Numbered from the stretch's first letter, positions 10,501 through 21,060 are shown. The stretch: 64,000 nt of DNA from Taudactylus pleione (GCA_031769625.1 JAUIMM010000178.1:28786001-28850000); one strand, 5' to 3'. Notes: generated from the letters alone by a model not told the origin. Program-made: numbers and translations.

Positions 10501-11940
10501 CAGCATGGCACACATAACATTACATGACCTGCAGATATCGCCCCACCCACCAGTGTCCAACCATCCAAACAGAATTTACCTTGTCAGTGTCCCATAGCCA
10601 CTATTAGTTCCTGCTTAATTAGAATGATTCCCAGAATCATATCATAGCACAGTAATGACCTGGCCATGCTGTAAGAAGTCCCTGAGAGCTAAGACTGCAG
10701 CAATAATAAGGTATATTTCCCCTTCAGATTTTGTACCTGGAAGTGATGTAAGTGAGGGCAGAAGTGCAGCTTTCTGCCATACTGTCCACCAAAAGAAGAA
10801 AGTTGTCCACCTTGTGGGCTTGCTTCGCTCGCCACACTTTGGGCTCAGAGGCTCGCTTCGCTCGCCACAAGATTGTATTCCCCCTCTATGCCAAAGTGGA
10901 TGGTAGGGAATGACGTTGGACAGTAACTGATGACATCAGTGTACATCTTCGGAAGGAGATCTAGCTGTAACCCTTCAGTAATGGACTCACCGATCTGAAG
11001 TCGATCTGTGATCATTTGCAACACTCACTGTTGATGGAGCTGCTGCTGTGTCCAGACTGGGACCATCATCTGGGCAACTAAGGTGGCCTGATGAGATAAA
11101 TTCTGGGGGAGTTGATAATGTGTTAAGGAAGGAAGGAAATACTAGAAGAACAAGTTAAGCACCAACAGTTGAGAGAGAGTGTGTATGTGTGTGGGGGGGG
11201 AGGTAGCTGAGGGAGGCTTCTGCAGGAGATTAGCACTACCAGGAGTGTGTGTGTGGAGGAGTGTGTGAATGCAAGGGGTGGGATATGATGATGATGAACA
11301 CTACCAGGAGTGTGTGTGTGTGTATGGGGGAGGGGGCTAGAGGTGGGATATGATTAAAGGGGAAACATATTATTAGACACTGGGATGCTGTCTGTATTGA
11401 TGGCGATCACATGGTGCACTTCTTTGTGGCATGTCATGATTTCAGCATGGGGCATACAAGGGAGGGTACCCAAATCATATTTTTGCACCTGGGCCCAAAA
11501 CGTGCAAGTTCCGCCACTGGTAACAATGTAGCAGTTCTGTCATTAGAATTAAAGCGTTTTGAGTGGAAACAATAGGTCAGACTCAGAGGTGAATGCAAAT
11601 CATGTGCAGCTGTGATTTCTCATGTATTCTCATGTACAAAAATATGCAAATGTCAGCTTGAGCATAAATCTGTGTACCTCAATGCAAAAGCTTCATCAAA
11701 TCTGGTGATGCCCATATTACATATCTGAGCAATGCCCCACTGCACTTATCCAGTCACTCCACTATCGAAGCACCATTGGTGGCAACATCGACTCCATGAG
11801 CAGCCCCTGCCTGGCACAGAGACTCCTAGTCTCCACCCCGAAACACCCATGGATCACCGACGACATCTCAAGTAATAGCAATGACATACACAAATGCAAA
11901 CAACATCACACACATTGGTTCGCTACTGTGCAGTAAGGGT
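10501..11940. other. No gene; short direct repeats
   Basis: Contains 'tgcttcgctcgccaca' twice (10821-10836 and 10854-10869) and 'cactaccaggagtgtgtgtg' twice with TG-rich runs (11164-11325). Otherwise unremarkable. Confidence 0.45.
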
Positions 11941-11949
11941 CTCCTAGAC

Positions 11950-12130
11950 CAGTGGTTCCCAAACTTTCACAGTTCATAGCACCCATATTGATTAAGAATT
12001 TTTTTCATGCCACCCCTAGGCCAAAGGGTAGAGAAGAGATATAAAATGTCTAGCAACAGAATGTTTGCTTTCTTCCAAAGCAATTGGCAGATTGATAAGC
12101 TCTCTATAATGAAACCTGACAGCTACCTGA
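11950..12130. mobile_element. hAT-like MITE end ('agtggttcccaaac')
   Basis: Starts 'ccagtggttcccaaactttc'. The reverse complement of the same end appears at 17596-17625. This end is common in vertebrate hAT-derived repeats; the right boundary is unclear. Confidence 0.4.
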
Positions 12131-12289
12131 CAACTTTCCTAGATGAATATGAAACTTTGCCCACTTGACCTGATCCATAGTGTGCCACTTACTACCAGGT
12201 TGCGCATGATTGCTGGCAGCAGCAGTGAGTAGTGTGATGGTCCTAGGGAGCTGACACACAGCAGTAGGCAGAGCAGCCACTTACTTGAG

Positions 12290-12489
12290 GCGCATCTCTC
12301 TCCCTTTGTAGCCAGATGTGAGCACATGGCTATTGTCCATAGGGGCTGGCTGGCTGTTTGAGGTTGTCCTGTCCATAGAGGCTGACTGGCTGTTGTCCAT
12401 AGGGGCTGGATGGCTGTTGTCCATAGGGGCTGGCTGGCTGTTCTGCTGTGTTGTCCAGGTGGTGCTCTGTCCATCTAGGGTGCTCTTCT
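12290..12489. repeat. Inverted copy of the 'cccctatggac' module
   Basis: Five copies of 'ccataggggctgg' or close variants at 12335-12440, then 'tgttgtccaggtggtgctctg'-like sequence: the reverse complement of the modules at 255-440 and 3100-3340. Confidence 0.6.
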
Positions 12490-12960
12490 TTACCCCCAGT
12501 GTAAAAATAATAAAAAAAATGTTCTGTGTGCATGTTAGCCAAACCACCAGTGAAAAAATAAAAAAAATTTCTTGTGTGTGCATGTTAGCCTGCCACACCA
12601 CCAGTGTGAAAATAAAAACAATTTTTTGGTGTGTGCATGTTAGCCTGCCACATCTCCAGTGTGAAAACAAAAATAAATTTTTTGGTGTGTGCATGTTAAC
12701 CTGCCACACCACCAGTGTGAAAATGAAAAAAACATTTGTGTGTGCATGCTAGCTACACCACCAGTGTGAAAATAAAAACAATTTTTTGTGTGTGCGTGCT
12801 AGCCACACCACCAGTGAAAACATAAAAACCATTTTTTGTGTGTGCATGTGGATGTTAGCCACACCACCAGTGAAAAAATAAAAAATAAAATTTTGTGTGT
12901 GCGTGTTAACCACGCCACAAGTTAAAAAAAAAAAAAATTGTGTGTGTGCGCATTAGCCAC
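12490..12960. repeat. 49-56-bp tandem array
   Basis: Phrase 'accaccagtg' + A-rich run + 'ttttttgtgtgtgcatgtta' repeats with 'ccag' at 12547, 12601, 12656, 12712, 12761, 12811 and 12867. The reverse-complement unit appears at 120-250. The several overlapping open frames here are low-complexity repeat translations. Confidence 0.85.
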
Positions 12961-12976
12961 ATTTATCTGCAACGTA

Positions 12977-13210
12977 GGTGTGCAGGGGTGCTGTGCTGCC
13001 TGTGTCATTTATCAAGAGGCTGCTGCCTCACTCAGGTGCTCTCCCTCCCAAGTGCCCCCCAAAAATGTATTCAATCAATCCATCTTTTTTTGTGTATGTG
13101 TCAGGGGTGCTGCCTGTGTCATTTGTCAAGAGGCTGCTGCCTCATTCGGGTGCTCTCCATCCCAAGTGCCCCCCAAAAAGTAATTCAATCAATCTGTTTT
13201 TTGTGTGTGT
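12977..13210. repeat. Two-copy tandem duplication, about 115 bp
   Basis: 'aggggtgctg..tgcctgtgtcattt' through 'caagtgccccccaaaaa' and 'attcaatcaatc' occurs at about 12982-13080 and 13101-13193, about 90% alike by eye. It continues the tandem character of the array to its left. Confidence 0.8.
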
Positions 13211-13371
13211 GTTTGCACATGTTAGCCATGGCATCACAAAACGCCTCTGCTGAGAGGAGAAATTAGAAGATATGGTTTAAAAAAATGGAATAAAGCATCT
13301 AAAACTATGTTCTCTGATTATATTGTCCTTACTCCCAGTCCCTACCCATGGACCCTCTACCTGAATTTCAG

Positions 13372-13895
13372 CTAGGCAGAGGGGCAACTCCATGCAACCG
13401 TATTCCAGAGTGCAGCTGCTCCTCCTGTAGCCCAGGTCAGAAGATGTGTAGGGGTATGCTGATGATATGGACTAAAATGGAGCTCACATTCACTAATGTG
13501 TACAATGAATCCCCAATCTAACAGGGAGCACAGCTGTACTAATTTATACACAACACAGGATGGGATGACGATATAGGCTTGGGTGATGGTATAATCTGGG
13601 GTGATATATACATCATCCTCTTCATGCAATATTAATTTGTCCCTGCTGGAATCCACCATTATAGGTGCCTCTGTAATTTTTGCACGTAATTGCGGCAAAG
13701 GTCTTTCTCGTAGAATTTGTGTTTCATTTTGATGGGCATTATCTTTTCCACATTTTGGGGAAGTAGTCTCAGGCCGATCACTGACACCGACAAGGTTCCC
13801 GGCTGTGCTGAAAACTCTTTCTGAGTACACACTGGAAGGTGGAGAACTCGAGTAAAGCAAAGGTAGTTTTGTGTAAGGGCCTCCAAATTGCATCT
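13372..13895 (-). pseudogene. hAT transposase C-terminal fragment, frameshifted
   Basis: On the minus strand 13850-13780 reads SSVYSERVFSTAGNLVGVSD, the start of the hAT C-terminal dimerisation domain. One frame over, RLLPQNVEKIMPIKMKHK (about 13768-13712) gives the continuation. The first frame then resumes with PLPQLRAKITEAPIMVDSS. Two shifts within about 100 bp therefore break the domain. The VDSSRDKLILHEED tail parallels the acidic tail of the 1036-1912 remnant. Only the C-terminal part of a hAT family protein is here; catalytic regions are absent. The site corresponding to the MITE insertion in the other copy (13789-13800, gacaaggttccc) is empty here. Confidence 0.65.
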
Positions 13896-13939
13896 TTTTA
13901 CTGTTAGCAGTTATTTACATCTCTTCAGATATGTGTCCA

Positions 13940-14690
13940 TTGGGAAGAAAAAACAATGTCTTCATCCCTTCTGGGATGAAAATCCACTCCCAGCAGCAGG
14001 CATGGTGCTCAAGACACAACGTAAGACTTAAACCTTAAAACTTAAATGTTGCATTTGTTACACTTGTCCACAATATCTGCTCCGGTTAAGCGGACAGTGG
14101 GTACAATGGCAGTTTGAACTGAAGGTCACTAACTAACCGCGTTTTTTTTAATGTCCCTGTACAGGTTGGGAAATGCTTTTTTGGAACGGTTTGCAAAGGA
14201 TTAATTTATTTAAGGCCTTTAATCAAGGGGTTGCCAACCTCGGTCCTCAAGAGCTACTAACAGTTCATGTTTTCCAGACCACCTAGCAGGTGCACAGGTG
14301 TATTCATTACTTCACTACCACATTTGAGAAGATCCACAGGTGGAGTTAATTATTACAGTTGTGCTTCTGTGAGGAGATCTGGAAAACATGCACTGTTGGT
14401 AGCTCTTGAGACCAGAGATGGCAACCCCTTCCTTAAATCATAGATCTTACACTTGTCCACTTATCTTCGCTGGTTAAGTGGCATTTTGAGGCCACTAAAT
14501 AACTATGTTTTTTTTAATGTCCCTGTACAGGTTGGGAAATGTTCAATGTGGAAGCTTTACAAAGGATTATTTTACAGTCCATTGTTTTGGAAAGCAGTCT
14601 TCCTGGTCCCCTTGTGGGATGAAAATCCACTCCTAGCAGTAGAAGTTGGTGCAGGATTCTCAAGAAAGATACAACATAAGACCTTAAGGG
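13940..14690. repeat. Duplicated non-coding block split by a MITE
   Basis: 'aatgtccctgtacaggttgg' occurs at 14150 and 14515. 'gggatgaaaatccactcc' occurs at 13973 and 14607. 'acacttgtccac' occurs at 14060 and 14450. Their spacings differ, so the block is a rearranged tandem duplication. It probably belongs to the hAT element whose transposase tail lies at 13372-13895. Confidence 0.55.
14228..14430. mobile_element. MITE with ~50-bp terminal inverted repeats
   Basis: Left end 'ggggttgccaacctcggtcc' + 'tcaagagctac' + 'catgttttccag' pairs with right end (reverse complement) 'ggggttgccatctctggtc' + 'tcaagagctac' + 'catgttttccag'. About 203 bp. No coding capacity. A target duplication is not clear. 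Confidence 0.7.
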
Positions 14691-14889
14691 GTAAATTTTA
14701 TTGACTAAAGTGAGAGTTTTTAGAAGTGAGTTTTAGAAGTGATGTTGCTTGCCAATAGAAAATAATCAGATTCTAGCTATTATCTTCTAGAAAGTTATGT
14801 TAAGTAGAATCTGATTGGTTGTTATGGGCAACATCCCTTCTAAAACGCACTTCTAAAAACTCTCACTTTAGTCAATTAAATTTACCCCT
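14687..14889. mobile_element. Palindromic Tc1/mariner-type MITE (TA TSD)
   Basis: Ends AGGGGTAAATTT and AAATTTACCCCT with TA on both sides. Long arms carry 'gactaaagtgagag' and 'tctcactttagtc', plus 'atctgattggtt' in the right half. The same family is seen at 20146-20321 and 37523-37694. Confidence 0.75.
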
Positions 14890-15059
14890 TAAAAAAAAAA
14901 TATTTTTTTGTAAATACCTCCTCCCCTCCCCTTCTCCCTCATAAATGAAATTAAATTTACTACCAAACCTTTCCTGTCCATGCCTTCAACTACATACATA
15001 AACTTTTGAATAATAAAAACATTTGTTTCCTGATGTGCCATGTTGGAAGTTGAACTGCT

Positions 15060-15420
15060 ACATTTCTGTGCCGCCCACTGCTGCCGCATAGCTTAGTCAG
15101 CCAGCTAGTTTGGTGCAAATTTTGGGCCTAAACTGGATGAAAACAATATAGTGAGCTGTGAGGTGGTCACAATTGACTGGACACGAGTGGAAATAAATGT
15201 CATTGAGGTTAGTAATACTGTAGGAACAAAAAAAGGAAAATTTTATGTGATTTTAGTAGTTTTTATGATTTTTTAAGAAAAAATGCAGATCCAAAACCAA
15301 AACTGAAAAACAAAACACAGAGGTGAGGTTTTGGCAAAACCAATCCAGATCCAAAACCAGGGGAAATCCAGATCCAAAACCAAAATCAAAACACGGTGGT
15401 CAGAGCACATCACTAGTATA
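15060..15420 (+). mobile_element. hAT-like terminal fragment
   Basis: Reverse-complement relative of 441-760: 'gtgccgcccactgctgccgc', the A/T-run block at 15230-15280 and repeated 'atccaaaaccaaaa' phrases. It lies in the opposite orientation to the transposase tail at 13372-13895, so it is a separate copy. Confidence 0.5.
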
Positions 15421-15439
15421 GAGGGTATGGGCACAAGTG

Positions 15440-15665
15440 GTCCACACAGTGCCAGTGTACATGGAGTAAGAGCACAGAAAGGCTACACAGTGTCAGTGTA
15501 CACAGGATGGGGCACATATGGGCTGCACAATGTCAGTGTACACAGGGTAGGGGGTACAGGTGGGACTGCACAGTGCCAATGTAAGCAGAGTGAAGGCAGA
15601 GGTGGAGCTGCACAGTGTCAGCATACAGAGAGTGGGGGTACAGGTGGGCTGAACACAGTGTGCTT
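15440..15665. repeat. Minisatellite, about 50-bp unit
   Basis: Five degenerate copies of 'gctgcacagtgtcagtgtac' + 'acagggtgggg' + 'acaggtggg'. Confidence 0.75.
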
Positions 15666-16323
15666 CTTACCTGCTCACCACAGTGTGCTTCTTGCTGCAT
15701 AGCAGGGCTCCCACTATAATCACTCTGGAGGTGAAGCTGGAACAGATTCTTTGTGCAGAGGGTTCCAATGACACTATTCTAATGTCCTCCTAACTCCATT
15801 GCCCCCTGTGACTCCCAGCAGCTGGCTGCCTGTACAAACTCCAGGAGCCCACAGAGCAGCCTAACGACAGCCAGTGCTGGGGGTAGGAGAAAGGAGTGCT
15901 GCAGTCTGCAAACTCTGGGCCTGATTAAGTAAGGATTGCTATTGCAAACACAACTATGAATTTGCACTGAACGCAGTGGCAAAAATATGCTAATGTTTGT
16001 CAAATCACAGCAGGCATAAAAACGCCCACTTCTGCTTCCTCATATCCATCTAACCTCACTCTTCTGCATAAACATTGGTACCTTTGATGCACATCGGACA
16101 GCCATGCAGTATTTACACACACGTCTGACCAGCCACAGATAATGCAAGTCTAGTCACATGCAGAGAGCTCTCATGCTCATGAAACCGCATTCAAACGTAC
16201 AGGCATGCCTGCTTATTTCTGACCACTCCCCCATTACCACCCCCAAAAGCTCACAGCCTGTCACTCACTCTGCGATGGATTCCTCTGTGCATGTGTAATC
16301 ACAGAGCAATCTCAGCACACACA

Positions 16324-17170
16324 GGACCTTATTCCATACTTGCCTACATTGTAGTACTCTTTTGCGGGAGACTTGGAGAGAGGAGAAAGATCCGGTCGTG
16401 ATGGGGGCAGGGCCTGACATCTTGCATCATTAGGCCCAGCCCCCTTTGCGGCAAATTGCCGTGATTGGCGTAGATTTGCATAAGGGGCAGGGCTAAATGA
16501 CGTGATTCCTGCAGAATCGCGTCATTAAGCCCCGCCCCTACACAGAGACCCGCGAGTGCTGCGGAAGTTCTCCGCATTCTGCCCACTTCACTAGGAAGTG
16601 GGCAGAAAACGGGAGAAATGCCTACCCTTCCGGGGGTGCGGGGGGTTACCCGAAAAATCGGGAGCCTCCCGCGAAAACCGGGAGGGTAGGCATGTATGCC
16701 TTATTCAGAGGCGGCCATACGGTCTACGACCGCACGGCCGCCTCAATGTTTGGCCAGTGCGCATGCACGCGAGGGAGCCGGCTCCCTCGTGCGCATGCGT
16801 GAGACCCACAATGACCGACAGCGCCGGTCGTAGCGGGTCTCTTTCCAAAGGGGGCGAGCTGTCGATGTTGATTGACAGCTCACCCCGTTTGAAAGGTGGG
16901 CCGGGGGGGTGGCAGCCCAAACAGAGGCGTTCCCATGAGAGCCAGAAGCTCTCCGGGGCTTACGACAAGTGAGACCCTACCCTAGGGTCTCATCGTAAGC
17001 CCCGATGGTCGCAATGGTCTCTGACCATCGTGACCATCACCCGAGAGGTCGTTAGAGCTGTGGGTGTAAACCCACAGCCTAACGACCGAAACAGAGGTGG
17101 TCAGGATGCAAGCGGCCACCCAGTTTCTGAGCAACTGCTTGCATCCTCCGACCGCCTCTGAATGAGGGCC
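16324..17170 (+). mobile_element. Multi-hairpin MITE, copy B (TSD ACA), nested in J
   Basis: Ends GGACCTTATTCAGAGGC and (reverse complement of right) GGCCCTCATTCAGAGGC, flanked by ACA at 16321-16323 and 17171-17173. Hairpins: GCGGCC/GGCCGC around GGTC-tac-GACC (16710-16741), a perfect 20-bp palindrome at 16770-16789 (half-site CGAGGGAGCC), 16848-16898 (CAAAGGGGGCGAGCTGTC arm), 16955-17003 (GGGGCTTACGA/TCGTAAGCCCC), GATGGTC arms at 17003-17038, and CTGTGGGT/ACCCACAG (17058-17078). The left half of the 'gagcc' stem is deleted. A hAT MITE sits 11 bp inside the left end; without it B is 475 bp. Confidence 0.8.
16335..16698. mobile_element. hAT-type MITE with CATACTTGCCTAC ends
   Basis: 364 bp with 13-bp ends CATACTTGCCTAC and CATACATGCCTAC (12 of 13), flanked by a perfect 8-bp duplication CCTTATTC at 16327-16334 and 16699-16706, as expected for hAT. 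It has internal stems such as GCCCACTTC/GAAGTGGGC and CGGGAG repeats near the right end. It inserted into the left terminus of element B. Confidence 0.85.
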
Positions 17171-17275
17171 ACAGTGTGGCTTATATGCATACACAATGGC
17201 TAACAATCACCTGATCTGCATACTTAGTTGAATTAGCAATCACTGCTGAATCAGATCATCTGTCCTGCAGAGATT

Positions 17276-17451
17276 AAGGGATCTATTTACTAAGCCTTGG
17301 ATGGAGATGAAGTGGAACGAGATAAAGTACCAGCCAACCAGCTCCTGTCATTTTTCAAACACAGTCTGTGACATGGCATATAGGAGCTGATTGACTGGTA
17401 CTTTATCTCCGTTCACTCTATCTCCATCCAAGGCTTATTAAAATAGACCCC
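17276..17451. mobile_element. Palindromic MITE ('tttactaagccttgg')
   Basis: Ends 'gggatctatttactaagcc' and 'ggcttattaaaatagaccc' are inverted. 'aaagtaccagccaacca'-like and 'gactggtactttatctcc' arms pair. A partial relative is at 31254-31300. Confidence 0.65.
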
Positions 17452-17529
17452 TGCAGCCCTCTCTGAGTCTCTGTGAAAATGGCCACACACTGAAGCTGCA
17501 GCGAGCGGTCATTCTAATAACTTGCTGGC

Positions 17530-17627
17530 TCAAATAATCTAATTTGGGACCGGACTGGACCACCAGGCTATGGCGACCCTGTAATAGCGCTGCAGCCACA
17601 GTTTGGGAACCACTGTCCTAGACTCTT
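17530..17627. mobile_element. hAT-like MITE end, reverse of 11950
   Basis: Ends '...agtttgggaaccactgtcc', the inverse of 'agtggttcccaaac' at 11953. Left boundary not visible. Confidence 0.35.
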
Positions 17628-17691
17628 TGCACATACCCAGTAGCAAAAAATCACTGAACTGTGCAAACATCAGCACCACATCCACCTCTGA

Positions 17692-18177
17692 AAGAGCGCT
17701 CACTCTGAATAAGGGTGTTTTTGTTTTATTTGGAGTGGCCTCCAGGCCACTCACTTAGCTGTAGGTGACCACCCGCAGCTATTGCGAGCGGCCAGGATGA
17801 TGGTCACGATGATCAAGACCATCACGACCATAGGACTTGCAACAAGAACCTTGTGGTAGGGTCTCATGGCCGCAAGCCCCAGAGAGCTTCCGGCACTAAT
17901 AGAGCCAGAAGCTCTCCCACTGACATCACTGGTGATGTCAGTGGGGCCACCCACAAATGGCATGCATTTGCTTGGGAACACCTCCATTTGTGAAGCCACC
18001 CCCCCCCGCCATGCCTACAAAACATTGCGAGCTATCGATCAACATCGACAGCCACCCCTTTTGTAGTGAGCCACGGAGCGAGTGCTTTTTGCGCTCGCTC
18101 CGGGGCTCGCGTGCACTGGGCCACCATCGACCCTCTTGCGAGTGCTATGCGCTTGTGAGCGGGTCTGAATCAGGCCC
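17692..18177 (-). mobile_element. Multi-hairpin MITE, copy C (inverted, left end truncated)
   Basis: Same module order as A, but on the minus strand: GTGGGT-type stem, GATGGTC stem (17797-17831), GGACTTGC/GCAAGCCCC block, GAGAGCTTCCGGC with GCCAGAAGCTCTC (17882-17916), a perfect 30-bp CCCACTGACATCA palindrome with different centre (about 17917-17946), the 'gatcaacatcgaca' loop hairpin (about 18020-18066), then GAGCGAGTGC/GCGCTCGCTC. The right end is CTGAATCAGGCCC, followed by TTA. The outer left terminal hairpin arm is missing. Confidence 0.7.
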
Positions 18178-18180
18178 TTA

Positions 18181-18599
18181 GGGCCTAATTCAGCAAGGAT
18201 CGCAATTGCAAAGCTGCACGCACCCCATGCTGCATTTTTGATCCCAGAACTGCTGGAATTACCACTGTGACCATTGTAACCATCTGCTGTCGATGGTCAT
18301 GATGGTGGATGGCACTGGGCAGTAGGCCTTCTGAGTAAGCCTCAGCTTAATCAGGCTGGCCAACTTGCGAGCTCAGAAGACTGCATACGTCCATGCAGTC
18401 TCTGGGATAGCCACTCCCTGAAAACAGGGCAGACACGTCCCATATCCGGGAACACCGGCCACCTCCATACTGCCCATTAAATGCTTCTGCCTGTCAATCA
18501 GGCAGAGGCATTCAATAGCTTCTGTGCGATTGAGCAGGACCCATTCTGCACACTCACAAAATGGGTCCTACGCATGTGCAGATTCCCTGAATCAAGCTC
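18181..18599. mobile_element. GGGCC-type element F (TSD TTA)
   Basis: Left end GGGCCTAATTCAG; right end CTGAATCAAGCTC; flanked by TTA at 18178-18180 and 18600-18602. Internal hairpins: GCTTCTGCCTG/CAGGCAGAGGC (about 18483-18509), GACCCATT/AATGGGTC (18538-18567), ACTGCAT/ATGCAGT (18380-18401). It abuts copy C, sharing the TTA. Confidence 0.75.
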
Positions 18600-18984
18600 T
18601 TAGTTTGTTGTATGAAACATTATATTATAGTGCAGGATTTTTCTCTTATCATAGTGTGATATCAAACACATCTCTACATGAATCAAAGTTCATAGATGCA
18701 ACTTGCAAGTGTGCACACAGCTTTTATATTACACAGTGCTTGCTTCTGTCTCTCTCTGCCTGTTTCCATGCCACTGAATGTGGTTATATATGATATACTG
18801 TATTATCTTAGTCTGCCATCATCACTCATTCTTTTAATACATTAACCATATCTTATGCTAGATAAAAAATAATATTTGAAAGTGCAAAAATATCAGCTAA
18901 AATGATAAAGGTATATCAAATCTTCAAACTCAATTTAACATCAAAAGAACAGTCCAGCACACTGTATTGGAGTAAACAAACACA

Positions 18985-19385
18985 GGACCTGATTCAGGAG
19001 TGTATTCTATCTGAACGCAGATTCTTGATGGTCTGGAATCTGCGCAGGCACCTGACACACTCTGCACATGTGCAGAACGGGTCTGCAATCCTGCATGCAG
19101 ACTGTCATTAGGGCAGGGGCCGGCGATGGCCTCCGTTTCTCAAAACGGACGTGTGTCAACTGACGGAGATTTCCTGGCACCTTTTCTCATCTGTGGTGGC
19201 TGATTTGCTTTACCCCATGGGTCATTTAGCCAGCTGATTTTCCTGCAGATTACCCAATGCTGCGTTATACAACGCAGCTCAAAAAAGTAATGCATGCAGG
19301 AGGCATGATGCCTCCTGCTGCATTAGGATATTAGCAAAGATGGAATTGAAAAGAAAAGCTGACTGCAATTCCATCCTAAGCTGTC
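18985..19385. mobile_element. GGGCC-type element G (right end lost)
   Basis: Starts GGACCTGATTCAGG after ACA. Contains stems CTCCGTTT/AAACGGAC (19131-19151), GCTGCGTT/AACGCAGC (about 19260-19279) and CAGGAGGCAT/ATGCCTCCTG (about 19299-19319). The right end is not seen before the (TTA)n tail of the LINE. Confidence 0.5.
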
Positions 19386-19390
19386 CTCAT

Positions 19391-19391
19391 A

Positions 19392-19436
<45 letters not shown>
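19391..19436. repeat. (TTA)n microsatellite, LINE tail
   Basis: About 15 repeats of TTA, at the 3' end of the minus-strand L2-type LINE at 19437-20140. Confidence 0.9.
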
Positions 19437-20140
19437 CCTTTATGTATATGGTGCCACAAGTGTTCCGCAGTACCTTACATAGTACATAAAACAAATAAGT
19501 GAACAAGAAACAAGTAACTTACAGTACATCACAGTGCAGGACAAGGACACTATTTATATACATTGCTGCAATAGCGATTAAAGCACTCACAATAAGCAGT
19601 AGAGAGTTGGCAGTCAAGTCTTAGGTGCCTTTATGGGGAGTAAGGAGTAGAAGAAAATGTAGAGAGAAGCACATAAGGGAAGAGGTCCCTGCTTGTGAGA
19701 GTTTACATGCTTAAGGGGAGGGGCAGACAGACAGGCATGACACAGAAGGGGAAGATAGGGAGGAAAGAGCATGAAATGTGTTAGGATGAGAGCTGGAAGG
19801 CCTTGACGAATTAGAGGGTCTTGAGAGCCCATTTGAAGATTTGTAGAGAGGTGGAGAGTCTGATAGGGAGAGGGAGAGCATTCCAAAGGTAGGGAGCAGC
19901 ACAGCCAAAATCTTGGATGCAGGAGTGGGAGGAAGTAATCAGTTGGCAAGAGAGGGGGCATGCATTTGTTGAACAAAGTGGGCGGGTGGAGTGTGAAGGG
20001 AGAGAAGGTCAGAAATATATGTGGGAGAGGATTTGGTGAGGGCTTTGTAGGCGAGTGTAAGAACCTTCAATTGGCATCTGAAGGGGAGCCAGTGTAGGGC
20101 TTGAAGGAGATATTCAGTCAAATCACTATTCACTAGTAGA
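19437..20140 (-). mobile_element. L2-type LINE, 3' end with ORF2 C-terminus remnant
   Basis: Minus-strand translation around 20112-19940 reads LLQALHWLPFRCQLKVLTL then AYKALTKSSPTYISDLL. This is the conserved segment near the C-terminus of CR1/L2-clade reverse transcriptase ORFs (LHWLPV....FK.L...YKAL....P.YL.DLL). One frame over, at about 19905-19710, KSSNGLSRPS-like sequence continues the domain. The 3' UTR phrases 'gtgccacaagtgttcc' and '(TTA)n' close it. Heavily 5' truncated and frameshifted. The 5' side is interrupted at 20146 by a MITE. A second copy of the 3' end is at 26130-26430. Confidence 0.75.
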
Positions 20141-20145
20141 CTATA

Positions 20146-20321
20146 AGGGGTATATTTACTAAAGTGAGAGTTTTTAGTAGTGGAAATGTTGCCCATAGCA
20201 ACCAATCAGATTCTACTTAACATTTAACTAGCACCATCTAGAAGATAATAGCTAGAATCTGATTGGTTTCTATAGGCAATATCTCCACTTCTAAAAACTC
20301 TCACTTTAGTAAATTTACCCT
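20146..20321. mobile_element. Palindromic Tc1/mariner-type MITE (TA TSD)
   Basis: Ends AGGGGTATATTTACTAAAG and (reverse complement) AGGGTAAATTTACTAAAG, flanked by TA at 20144-20145 and 20322-20323. Arms carry 'tgagagtttttag' and 'ccaatcagattcta'. Confidence 0.8.
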
Positions 20322-20574
20322 TAAGATGGATCACAATTTTCTATCTTTGTTAGTTTAACTGGTGTAGAATTTTCTTAACATGGCTAAAATATGGTGCAGA
20401 TGTTGTAAAGTATTGCGCAAGACCCATCACCTATGAAACTATTAACAAATAATTTATTGTGTGCTGTTACCCCAACTTTATGCATGCACAGGATTATGAC
20501 ACTGTAAAACCCTAATTTATTCTCATTACTGAATATTCTGAATTTGGTCCAGATCACGGATGCAGATTACCTAT

Positions 20575-21057
20575 GGGCCTAATTCAGAGATTTAAGTAAA
20601 GTAAATTTTTATGTACAGTAAATCTCTGATGTTTGCAAATCTGCTTATGTGCAGGAACTGCACTGCTCATATATAGTTATGTTTCTGCAAAGTTGGTCAC
20701 AAGGCCCCAAAACTGCATCATGATTAACATGCTACTGGCATTTGGGGGGCCACAGGGTGGTGACAGGGAGCATTCCAGAAAATGGGGGCATGTCGGACAC
20801 ATTTTCTGGGCATGCCGAAGCCAGTGGTCCTTGGATGCAGCTTCACTGGCCCAGCAGTGTGATTTTGCCGGACCTGAGGGTTACTCAGATGTCCGATGTT
20901 CAAACAGTTGATCCGATGCTGCATCCTTGGATGCAGCTGTTGACCAGAGATGCTGGCAGTGAACATCTTTTTACTTAAGATGCCTCATGTGGCTTTTGCA
21001 AATTTTTGTACAAAAATGCAGCATCAGTGCTATAGCATCCATCTCTGAATCAGGCCC
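20575..21057. mobile_element. GGGCC-type element H (TSD TAT)
   Basis: 483 bp, ends GGGCCTAATTCAGAGAT and ATCTCTGAATCAGGCCC (16 of 17 pair), flanked by TAT at 20572-20574 and 21058-21060. Internal stems include GCTGCATCC-tt-GGATGCAGC (20918-20937), CAGAAAATG/CATTTTCTG (about 20775-20810), and GCAAATTTTTG/CAAAAATGC (about 20998-21019). Related in sequence to element I. Confidence 0.8.
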
Positions 21058-21060
21058 TAT

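Larger units (their letters stand above)
15917..17258. mobile_element. GGGCC-type element J, host of a nested insertion
   Basis: Left end GGGCCTGATTAAG, right end CTGAATCAGATCA, flanked by TCT at 15914-15916 and 17259-17261. Its left 30 bp resemble those of element F at 18181 ('gcaaggatcgcaattgc' versus 'gtaaggattgctattgc'), placing it in that subfamily. The body is split by element B at 16324-17170; without it J would be about 490 bp. Confidence 0.6.

Noticed and set aside
10819..10869. Repeated 'cttcgctcgccaca' as a possible operator pair
   Set aside because: Found in a repeat-like block with no gene nearby; a plain short direct repeat is the simpler reading.
12281..12752. Overlapping 110-144-codon frames on both strands
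   Set aside because: Translations of the 49-56-bp tandem array and the 'ccataggggctgg' module; low complexity on all frames.
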